A stretch of 64,000 nucleotides of DNA from an uncultured Collinsella sp. (GTDB lineage: Bacteria; Actinomycetota; Coriobacteriia; Coriobacteriales; Coriobacteriaceae), in contig CABUQG010000003.1 of assembly GCA_902493535.1 (NCBI GenBank), forward strand, positions 1-64,000, in the 5' to 3' direction. Shown in pieces: positions 32,669 through 41,165 of this stretch. The stretch's first letter is position 1. Every line of letters starts with the position of its first letter. Position numbers and translations under genes: made by a program. The notes below the pieces were generated by a model that worked only from the letters and a program-made list of their open reading frames with translations, ran no database searches and had not been told where the DNA came from.

Positions 32669-34104
32669 TACATGCCCTCATCGTCAGACATGCTGCCCGA
32701 ATCCGCGCTGTAGCCGCCGTCAGCCGTTGCGTTCGCTCCGGTGTCCATGACGAGGGTGTCGCCATCGCGCAGCTTGGTAACCGGCACGTTGGGGTTGATC
32801 TCGTTGTCCTGGTCGTCGCGCTTGACCTGTGTCTTGCCGACTACGGCTTCGTTGTCGTTTTGCGTCACGACGGTCACCTTCACGCGATGGGTTTGCTTGC
32901 CCTCGTCATCGGTTGCCACGTTGACGTAATAGTGTTCGCCGTCTTCGGTCATGAGCGCCATCGTCGGCACCATCACCACGTCGTCGAGCTGCTCGGTCAC
33001 CACCGATACCTCGGCCGTCATGCCCGGCTTCAGGCGCGCGTCGGGCGCCTCAATGAGAATGTCGACGTTAAAGGTTACGCTGCCGCCGCCACTGTTGGCG
33101 GCGTCGGAGTTTGCCACCGACGCGATAGCCGTGACGGTGCCCTGGCTCACGATATCGGGAAACGCGGGATACGTGACGTTGGCGCTCTGCCCAACGGCGA
33201 TCTTGGCGATGTCCTTTTCGCCCACCTGCACGGTCACCTTCATCTTGGACAGGTCGGCGATCTGCATGCACTGCTTGCCGCCGCTCGTATCGCTTTCGCC
33301 CATGATCATGCCGCCTGTAACCGTGGCGCCCACTTTGGCATTGAGCTCCACGATGCTACCCGAGCTCGGGGCCGTGACCGTGCGACTGGAGGCCTTGGCG
33401 TTCGCCTGGTCGAGGCTTGCCTGGGCTGATGCGAGGCTGCGCTGCGCGGCCGATACGGCGTTCGTGTCCGCTGATGCGGCTGAGACGCCAGCCGCTGCGG
33501 AAGCTCCCTCGACGTCCGTCGTTGGGGTGGCCTGCGCGGCAGCTGCGGCTTTCTGCGCGTTGGCGAGGTCTTCCTGAGCGGCTGCAACTGCACGTTGCGC
33601 CTCGGCAACGTTGCGATCGAGCTCGTCGTTTTTAATGGTCATAAGCACGTCGCCCTCGTTGACGGATTGGCCTGCCTGCACGTTGATCGAATCGACCGTG
33701 CCGTCGACAGAAGGGGAGACCACTGAGGACGAAATGGGTTTGAGCTGGCCTTTCGCCTCGACCGTTGTGGTAAACGTACCCTCGGTCACCATGTCGGTCA
33801 CAGGCCCACTAGCGCCCTGTGGCTGAGCATTGATAACCAGGGTTGCGGCAATGGCAATGAGCGCGATGGCACCCACGACGCCGGCGGCAATACCGCGTCG
33901 AATCAGCTTTTTGCGTCGACGTTCGGCACGTTTTGCCTTGAGCTTGGCATATGCCTCTTCATCGGAAATCTCGGCCGTATCGTTCGCGCGTCCGCTCTGC
34001 TTGTCGGCATATACGTTTGAAATCAGAGGAATCGTTTCGGTGGCACCTTCGGGCGTGCGCTCGGTATCATCTGGGCCTGGGGTGATCGTGGGGACATTCG
34101 GCAT
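32668..34104 (-). CDS. MacA/HlyD-type efflux adaptor protein
   Basis: A 478-residue adaptor for the MacB-type transporter. An acidic cytoplasmic N-terminus (about 70 residues) and basic AERRRKKLIRRG precede a membrane anchor (about 82-102). Then come the barrel-sandwich halves around an Ala/Gln-rich coiled coil (AVAAAQEDLANAQKAAA; SLASAQASLDQANAKA) and a beta-barrel with VQVGEKDIAKIAVGQ. The ATG at 34104 has AAGGAG seven bases upstream; the longer frame to 34167 lacks support. In a Gram-positive this adaptor works at the outer face of the membrane. Confidence 0.88.
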   Translation of the reverse strand: MPNVPTITPGPDDTERTPEGATETIPLISNVYADKQSGRANDTAEISDEEAYAKLKAKRAERRRKKLIRRGIAAGVVGAIALIAIAATLVINAQPQGASGPVTDMVTEGTFTTTVEAKGQLKPISSSVVSPSVDGTVDSINVQAGQSVNEGDVLMTIKNDELDRNVAEAQRAVAAAQEDLANAQKAAAAAQATPTTDVEGASAAAGVSAASADTNAVSAAQRSLASAQASLDQANAKASSRTVTAPSSGSIVELNAKVGATVTGGMIMGESDTSGGKQCMQIADLSKMKVTVQVGEKDIAKIAVGQSANVTYPAFPDIVSQGTVTAIASVANSDAANSGGGSVTFNVDILIEAPDARLKPGMTAEVSVVTEQLDDVVMVPTMALMTEDGEHYYVNVATDDEGKQTHRVKVTVVTQNDNEAVVGKTQVKRDDQDNEINPNVPVTKLRDGDTLVMDTGANATADGGYSADSGSMSDDEGM

Positions 34105-34138
34105 AGCGTCTCCTTTATAGAAAGAACCTCGATAATTA

Positions 34139-34168
34139 TATGCGCCCACCGGTTGGGGCGGGCGCATA
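34139..34168 (-). other. Hairpin downstream of L,D-transpeptidase gene
   Basis: TATGCGCCC (34139-34147) pairs with GGGCGCATA (34160-34168). On the minus strand the stem is followed by TAATTAT, not a clean T-run, so terminator activity for the L,D-transpeptidase gene is only possible. Confidence 0.45.
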
Positions 34169-34236
34169 GGACGGTTTCTTTCGGAACTGTTAGATTGGTC
34201 GCAGCGGTTCCACGTTGTAGGAATGCGCGCGTTGCA

Positions 34237-35970
34237 CTACGAGTGGACAACCACGCACAGGCCGACTTTGATGCAGTCGTGAAGTGCCTTGGCGTCTGCC
34301 AGGCGCAGGTTGATGCAACCGTGGCTGCCGCACCACTTGTACGACTCGGCATTATCGAAGCTCTTGTCGTTTTGCCATGTAGCGTCGTGGAAGCCGATCA
34401 TATTGCCCTCGAACGGCATCCAGTAGCTCACCGGGCTCTCGTATTTGGGCTTACCGGTCTCGGGCTCCTTGGCTCCGATCAGGGTGCTGCCACCGTCGTT
34501 GCTGTTGATCTGCCACACGCCCTCGGGGGTGGCGTCTTCGCCCGGTTTGCCGGAAATAAAGTTGGCCTCCCACACGATATTGCCGCTCTCGTCGTAGTAG
34601 CGCGCGTGCTGCTCGGACAGGTCGACGTCGATATACGCCTTCCAGTCGGGCTCTCCCTTTGCGGTAAAGGTGTCGGCCTTCTGGGAGTACTTGATCTCGA
34701 TATCGCCGGTCTGCTTGTTGTTAATGGCGTCCTCGACCTGCTTGGCGAGCGAGCTGCTGTCGATGGACCAACCAAAGTCGCCGCCTTCGACGGCGCACTG
34801 CTTGCCATCGGCGCGCGTCCACCAGCGAGTGGAGCCCACGGTATTAAAGCCGTTGGCGAGCTCGGCTGCCCAGCTACTGATCTGCGAAGTATCGAGCGTG
34901 GGGTTGGTGGGATCGGCAAAGCTGATCCACTGCAACACGGAGCTGCCATCAACCTTGCCGGCATCCTCGCCGTTGAGCTTGAGGGTCACGTTGACGCCCA
35001 GGAAGTTGTTGGCGGCATCGCATGCGGCCTGAATCTGATCATCGGTCAGCGTTCCATTGAGCGGCTCATAGGCATCGTTGCCGAGCTTGGAAAGATCTAC
35101 GGTCTCGGCCAGCGAGGCAAGCTCGAGCTTGGCATACTTAATGACATGCTCGCGGTTGAGTTTTTCGTTGGAGCGCGCCTTCTCGACGGTAAACTTGCCC
35201 GCTTGCTCGTCATAGGAGCTATTGGCCTCGAACGTGCCCGAACGTCCCTCGTTAAACTCGTCGATGGCGGCGCCCAGATCCTTCTCAAACTTCTTTTGGT
35301 CAAAGGTGTCGGAAAGCATGGACAGGTCGACGTCTTGATCAAGATCGACTTCGTTGGAGGTAGCGGTTGTTTTGGTCTTGCCGCTTAAGGATTCCACAAG
35401 GCGGACTGGCCATACAAAGGCCTCGTTGTGGCTGATGATCTCTTTTGCAGCAGCTTCACCGTCGACGATGGGTTCATCGGACTCGGGCTGATAGGTCCAG
35501 CTAAAGTCATCTCCTGTTACGGCGAGCTTATAGTGTTTCCATGCCGAATTGACCTTGGTGGCGGCAGACAAAGCGTTGGAGAACGAGACATCGACGCCGG
35601 CGATGGTGGTGTTGGGGTAGGCTACCTGCGAAAATGCTACGACGCCTACGATAAAGACAATGACGATTAGACTCAGGACGACAAAGAGCGTCGTCTTTTT
35701 GCCCGACTTATTGTTGCCGGCGGGTTTGCGCGCAGGGCCACGATCGCCTCGAGCGTGCGTGGGGGGCTGCTTGGGCGCATTGCCGTTTGCCTGGTGCTGC
35801 TGTCGTTGTTGACGCTGCTGTCGCTGTTGGTTCGGGCGTTGGGAAGCGTTTGCTGCACTACGCTGCTGACCGTGGCTCGGCGCGATAGGACGCGGCGACT
35901 GAACGCCGCCGGTGTGCCTGCTCGGCTGCTGCGGATCGGGAATCAGTTGAGTTCGATCGTTTTGCGACAT
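34237..35970 (-). CDS. L,D-transpeptidase (YkuD) with membrane anchor
   Basis: A 577-residue envelope protein. A Gln/Pro/Arg-rich cytoplasmic start (about 1-85) is followed by a membrane segment (TLFVVLSLIVIVFIVGVVAF) and a long ectodomain with two repeat-like peptidoglycan-binding parts of the YkuD-associated type (VAGVDVSFSNAL). The C-terminal YkuD domain has FHDATWQ and the catalytic SHGCINL with C552. It forms 3-3 cross-links or attaches proteins in peptidoglycan. ATG 35970 fits the ribosome site GAAGGA better than the ATG three codons upstream. Confidence 0.9.
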   Translation of the reverse strand: MSQNDRTQLIPDPQQPSRHTGGVQSPRPIAPSHGQQRSAANASQRPNQQRQQRQQRQQHQANGNAPKQPPTHARGDRGPARKPAGNNKSGKKTTLFVVLSLIVIVFIVGVVAFSQVAYPNTTIAGVDVSFSNALSAATKVNSAWKHYKLAVTGDDFSWTYQPESDEPIVDGEAAAKEIISHNEAFVWPVRLVESLSGKTKTTATSNEVDLDQDVDLSMLSDTFDQKKFEKDLGAAIDEFNEGRSGTFEANSSYDEQAGKFTVEKARSNEKLNREHVIKYAKLELASLAETVDLSKLGNDAYEPLNGTLTDDQIQAACDAANNFLGVNVTLKLNGEDAGKVDGSSVLQWISFADPTNPTLDTSQISSWAAELANGFNTVGSTRWWTRADGKQCAVEGGDFGWSIDSSSLAKQVEDAINNKQTGDIEIKYSQKADTFTAKGEPDWKAYIDVDLSEQHARYYDESGNIVWEANFISGKPGEDATPEGVWQINSNDGGSTLIGAKEPETGKPKYESPVSYWMPFEGNMIGFHDATWQNDKSFDNAESYKWCGSHGCINLRLADAKALHDCIKVGLCVVVHS

Positions 35971-36077
35971 CGTATGCATATCCTTCGATTTTCGCCTTGC
36001 GGTTCATCGTGTTTTTACTGGGCTTGCATTATAGCGATTGCCCTGCTGTTTGTGGTACGGAAACGGTGGCATTCAAA

Positions 36078-36103
36078 AGAGGTGGGACATTTGTCCCACC
36101 TTT
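36078..36103 (-). terminator. Terminator of L-serine dehydratase gene
   Basis: GGTGGGACA (36081-36089) pairs with TGTCCCACC (36092-36100) with a two-base loop; on the minus strand TCTTTTG follows, and CAAA/TTTG flanks extend the stem. It lies 17 bases past the stop codon. Confidence 0.75.
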
Positions 36104-36119
36104 GAGTCGTTCTTTGCCG

Positions 36120-37727
36120 CTATCCGCACACACCGCATTTTGCACAGGCCGAAAGTGCGGCCGGAGCCTGCGCGATGCCACCCTTTGCCGTCTCGCGCAG
36201 CGTGGCCGGTAAAGCGTGGCCCACCGAGAGCATGACGTGTGCCATCTGGTCAAACGGTACCAGGCTCTTAATGCCGGCGAGGGCGAGTTGTGCCGAGCTA
36301 AAGGCCGCAGCCACGCCGATGGCGTTACGGTTTTGGCAGGGCACCTCCACGAGGCCGCCTACAGGATCGCAGACCAGGCCCAGCAGGTTGCTCAGCGCGA
36401 TGGAACTGGCGTCGAGCGCCTGCTCGGGCGTGCCGCCGAGCATCTGCACCAGTGCGGCGGCTGCCATGGCGGCGGCGCTTCCCACCTCGGCTTGGCAGCC
36501 GCCCTCGGCGCCGGCAACGCAGGCGCTTGTGGTGAGGTTGAGGCCGATGGCGGCTGCGCAGTAGAGCGCGTCCATGACTTGCTCGTCGTCGAGCTGCAGG
36601 CGATCGGCAAGCGCCAGCACGCAGCCGGGCACAACACCCGCGGACCCTGCCGTGGGGGCGGCGACAATCACGCCCATGGTAGCGGAGCGCTCGAGCACGG
36701 CCATGGCGCGGGCAACGGCGTCGGTCTGGACGGCGCCCATCAGGTTTGCACTCAAATCGTTGCAGCGGGTTGCTTCGACGAGCTTGGCCTCGCCGCCGAT
36801 AAGCCCGCCGAGCGAGCGTTGCGGATTGGCGATGGGGGCCGTGGTCTCCTCGCGCATGACGTCGAGCACGCGGCGCATGGCGGCGACGGCGTGGGCCTCG
36901 CCGGTCAGACGCGCCTCGCGAACGGCCATGACGGCGCCGATACTGAGCCCCAGTTCCTCGCACGCATCGAGCAGCTGCTCGCCGTCGTCGAAGATCTCCA
37001 TGGCCGAGACGCCGGGGGAGAGCGACGAGGCCGAGCCTGGGAGCTCGATAAACGTTGCGTAATCGACATTGTCGAGCTTGCGCAGCATGGGGACGACGGT
37101 GTCGTCGGGCGCGCCGTCGGTCTCAAAGACGGAGTAGGCCTGGCCGCCTACTTCGGTGCGGTAGGTGCGGCAGAAGGCGATGTTCACGTGTGCGTAGGCG
37201 AGCAGATTGGTGAGCGCGGCGAGTACACCGGGGACGTCCTTGTGCGCCACGAAGAGCGTGGAGTACATGCCCGAGATGTCGACGCCGACGCCGTTAATGC
37301 GGCTGATGCGCATCTTGCCGCCGCCCAGGCTCTCGCCGCGAACCTGTGCCGTGGCGCCCGTGTCGTCGACCATGTCGATGTCGACGGTGTTGGGGTGGAT
37401 GGAGGCGTCGTCGCCCTTGATGTCAAAGTGATATTCGAGGCCCTGCTCGCGCGCGAGGTCGAAGGCCCGCTTGATGTTCTCGTCATCGGTGTCGAGGCCC
37501 AGGATGCCCGCGACGAGCGCACGGTCGGTGCCGTGGCCGCGGTAGGTGTGGGCGAAGGAGTTCCACAGCCCAAAGGTGACTTTGGTGATGCGGCCTTCCA
37601 GCAGGCTGGCGGCAACTTGGGCGCACCGCAGGGCGCCGGCGGTGTGCGATGAACTGGGGCCGACCATGACGGGGCCCAAGATCTCGAATGCCGAGGTCGT
37701 AGCTAGTGTTTGCGGCTTGCCTGCCAT
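36120..37727 (-). CDS. sdaA: L-serine ammonia-lyase, iron-sulfur dependent, single chain
   Basis: Deaminates L-serine to pyruvate and ammonia using a 4Fe-4S cluster. The 535-residue chain joins the beta part (about 1-225: LGPVMVGPSSSHTAGALR, and an ACT-like part IAFCRTYRTEVGG) to the alpha part (MREETTAPIANPQRSLGGLIGGEA; AAPTAGSAGVVPGC; CVAGAEGGCQAEVG). The protein ends SACAKCGVCG; a cysteine in the extreme tail folds into the active site of some family members. ATG 37727 follows AGGAGC. A family-1 palindromic repeat lies just upstream. Confidence 0.93.
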   Translation of the reverse strand: MAGKPQTLATTSAFEILGPVMVGPSSSHTAGALRCAQVAASLLEGRITKVTFGLWNSFAHTYRGHGTDRALVAGILGLDTDDENIKRAFDLAREQGLEYHFDIKGDDASIHPNTVDIDMVDDTGATAQVRGESLGGGKMRISRINGVGVDISGMYSTLFVAHKDVPGVLAALTNLLAYAHVNIAFCRTYRTEVGGQAYSVFETDGAPDDTVVPMLRKLDNVDYATFIELPGSASSLSPGVSAMEIFDDGEQLLDACEELGLSIGAVMAVREARLTGEAHAVAAMRRVLDVMREETTAPIANPQRSLGGLIGGEAKLVEATRCNDLSANLMGAVQTDAVARAMAVLERSATMGVIVAAPTAGSAGVVPGCVLALADRLQLDDEQVMDALYCAAAIGLNLTTSACVAGAEGGCQAEVGSAAAMAAAALVQMLGGTPEQALDASSIALSNLLGLVCDPVGGLVEVPCQNRNAIGVAAAFSSAQLALAGIKSLVPFDQMAHVMLSVGHALPATLRETAKGGIAQAPAALSACAKCGVCG

Positions 37728-37751
37728 GGGTGCTCCTGTTCTATCCCGTCG

Positions 37752-37870
37752 TTCCGAGGACTTTGGTATTTGGTCGCCTGCTCTACAGTCCTGGCTCGCA
37801 CGGAGGCCACATTAAGTGGCCTCCGGCTCGTGCGGAACTCGCGACCGACCAAATACCAAAGCCCTCGGAA
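37752..37870 (+). repeat. Palindromic repeat, family 1, copy B
   Basis: The outer arms are 25 bases (37752-37776 and 37846-37870) with one mismatch; the inner arms GGAGGCCAC (37802-37810) and GTGGCCTCC (37816-37824) enclose the loop ATTAA. The sequences CTGCTCTACAGTCCTG and TGCGGAACTCGCGA between the two stems are shared with 1-85. It is immediately upstream of sdaA. The rest of the gap to the metK terminator (37871-37962) shows nothing I can name. Confidence 0.8.
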
Positions 37871-37962
37871 CTAAGGATACATGGTAGAGGCGCGTGTGCT
37901 GCAAAATTCATTAGCTGGTGACGCAGCGTAGGCTCATATCGAAGCATCTTCACCACCGGATT

Positions 37963-38001
37963 AATAAAAAAGAAGCACCGCTTGGGGGCGGTGCTTCTTT
38001 T
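37963..38001 (-). terminator. Terminator of metK
   Basis: AGAAGCACCGC (37971-37981) pairs with GCGGTGCTTCT (37988-37998); on the minus strand six T follow. T-rich sequence on the other side gives it a bidirectional look. Confidence 0.88.
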
Positions 38002-38038
38002 GAAAGCGCATGCGTGTTGTGACCTTAGCGGCTCTTAA

Positions 38039-39319
<1,281 letters not shown>

Positions 39320-39341
39320 GATTGTCCTTTCAAAAACGTGT

Positions 39342-39368
39342 CCCGGCGACCGTTACCATTCCGCCGGG
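39342..39368 (-). promoter_or_regulatory. Hairpin in the metK leader
   Basis: CCCGGCG (39342-39348) pairs with CGCCGGG (39362-39368), 23 bases before the metK start on the minus strand. I could not match it to a known SAM riboswitch class. It may be a small regulatory structure or simply a stable leader fold. Confidence 0.35.
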
Positions 39369-39428
39369 CTCTCTATGCAAGGGCTCATCATAGCGCGTAA
39401 ATCAAACATTCACACCCTTTCCGCACCT

Positions 39429-39517
39429 ACTCATTGGGGACAGACTTAAATGACCAGCCTTACCTAAATGCCAACAGGTTGCCAAAGACTGGTCATTTAA
39501 GTCTGTCCCCAATGAGT
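39429..39517. repeat. Long inverted repeat with 29-bp perfect arms
   Basis: The arms at 39429-39457 and 39489-39517 are exact inverted complements, containing GGGGACAGACTTAAATGACC and its complement, around a 31-base centre. It lies between the divergent metK and gltX genes. Size and perfection suggest a non-autonomous mobile palindrome or a recently copied repeat. No other copy is in the window. Confidence 0.8.
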
Positions 39518-39601
39518 GAGTCGGTGCCCTTTGTGCGGAGGTTGCTTTGATGCTTTATACTGGTGCGGTTAGACATCCATCCTGCAATCGAGGAGATATC
39601 C

Positions 39602-41077
39602 ATGGCATCAGACGTTCGCGTCCGCTTTGCACCCTCACCGACGGGCAAGCTGCACATCGGCGGCGCTCGCACCGCTATCTATAACTGGGCTTTCGCCCGC
39701 GCAAACGGCGGCACGTTCATCCTGCGCATCGACGACACCGACCCCACCCGCTCCACCGATGAGAACACGCAGATCATCCTGCGCGCCATGCGTTGGCTTG
39801 GCCTGGACTGGGATGAGGGCCCCGAGGTAGGCGGCGACTTTGGCCCCTACGCCCAGACTGAGCGCTTGGACCTGTACAAGCAGGCCGCCCAGAAGCTTTG
39901 GGACGAGGGCAAGGCCTATCCCTGCTTCTGCACCAAGGAGCAGCTCGACGCCGACCGCAAGGCCGCGCAGGAGCGCAAGGACCCCTTCCAGGGCTATCAG
40001 CGCCGTTGCCGCGATCTTGATCCCGAGGAGGCCCGCCGTCGCATCGAGGCCGGCGAGTCCTACGTCCTGCGTATTAAGGTGCCCGAGGACCGCGGCGACG
40101 TCGTCATCCACGACGCCGTCCACGGCGAGGTGACCTTCGACGCCAAGGAGCTCGACGACTTTGTCATCTTCCGCTCCGATGGCACGCCCACGTATAACTT
40201 CGCGACCGTCGTCGACGACGCCATGATGAAGATCACCCATGTCATCCGCGGCGACGACCACCTGTCCAACACCCCGCGTCAGGTCATGGTCTACGAGGCC
40301 CTCGGCGCTCCCGTGCCCACGTTCGCTCACATCTCCATGATCCTGGGCGCCGACGGCAAGAAGCTCTCCAAGCGCCACGGCGCCACCTCGGTGGAGGAGT
40401 ACCGCGACGCCGGTTACCTGTCCGACGCCTTCGTCAACTACCTGGCGCTGCTCGGCTGGTCGCTCGACGGCGAGACCACGATCATCCCGCGCGATGTCCT
40501 GGCCAACAAGTTCTCACTCGACCGCATCTCCAAGAACCCGGCGACCTTCGATCCCAAGAAGCTCGATTGGGTCAATGCCGAGTACATCAACGGCATGTCC
40601 GATGCTCAGTTTGCCGACGAGATCATGGTCCCCGAGCTGCACGAGGCGGGTCTCATCGAGGGCAATGTCGAGTACGGCGAGGATTGGATCGACGCGCTTG
40701 CCGCCATCGTCAAGCCGCGCACCAAGATGCCGGCCGACGCCGTGACCGTCGCCGCTCCCATCTTCGCTACGGCCGAGACGCTCGAGTATGACGAGAAGTC
40801 CGTCAACAAGGGCCTGGCCAAGGAGGGCATGGGTGCCATTCTGGATGCCGCCAAGGCCGCTCTCGAGGGCGTGAACGAGTGGACGGCTGCCAACATCGAC
40901 GCCGCGCTTGAGCCGCTGCCCGAGCAGATGGACCTTAAGAAGCGCGTGGTGTTCCAGGCCGTGCGCGTCGCCGTCTGCGGCAACATGGTGAGCCCCCCGC
41001 TGGGCGAGACCATGGCGCTCGTCGGCCGCGACGACTGCCTGGCGCGTATCGACCGCGCCCGCACGATGGCGCTGTAG
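39602..41077 (+). CDS. gltX: Glutamyl-tRNA synthetase
   Basis: Charges tRNA-Glu, such as the two copies at 6161 and 6260, and possibly also tRNA-Gln if the amidotransferase route is used. The 491-residue class I enzyme shows RFAPSPTGKLHIGG (HIGH-type motif, 18-21), LRIDDTDPTRS and KLSKRHG (254-260, KMSKS-type). ATG 39602 follows GAGGAG (39590-39595). A TATACT box at 39556-39561 may be its -10, with a poor -35. Confidence 0.96.
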   Translation: MASDVRVRFAPSPTGKLHIGGARTAIYNWAFARANGGTFILRIDDTDPTRSTDENTQIILRAMRWLGLDWDEGPEVGGDFGPYAQTERLDLYKQAAQKLWDEGKAYPCFCTKEQLDADRKAAQERKDPFQGYQRRCRDLDPEEARRRIEAGESYVLRIKVPEDRGDVVIHDAVHGEVTFDAKELDDFVIFRSDGTPTYNFATVVDDAMMKITHVIRGDDHLSNTPRQVMVYEALGAPVPTFAHISMILGADGKKLSKRHGATSVEEYRDAGYLSDAFVNYLALLGWSLDGETTIIPRDVLANKFSLDRISKNPATFDPKKLDWVNAEYINGMSDAQFADEIMVPELHEAGLIEGNVEYGEDWIDALAAIVKPRTKMPADAVTVAAPIFATAETLEYDEKSVNKGLAKEGMGAILDAAKAALEGVNEWTAANIDAALEPLPEQMDLKKRVVFQAVRVAVCGNMVSPPLGETMALVGRDDCLARIDRARTMAL

Positions 41078-41100
41078 CAGCCGCGTAAACGCATGTATCC

Positions 41101-41131
41101 GAGCCCCGTTCACCCGAGCGGGGCTCTTGTT
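41101..41131 (+). terminator. Terminator of gltX
   Basis: GAGCCCCG (41101-41108) pairs with CGGGGCTC (41119-41126), followed by TTGTTT. Confidence 0.85.
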
Positions 41132-41165
41132 TCTGAAGACGCATGGGATGGGAGGTATAGGGGCC

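Noticed and set aside
39340..39400. SAM riboswitch in the metK leader
   Set aside because: Only one short hairpin is present and none of the conserved SAM-I, SAM-II or SAM-IV core motifs were seen; kept only as a low-confidence hairpin.
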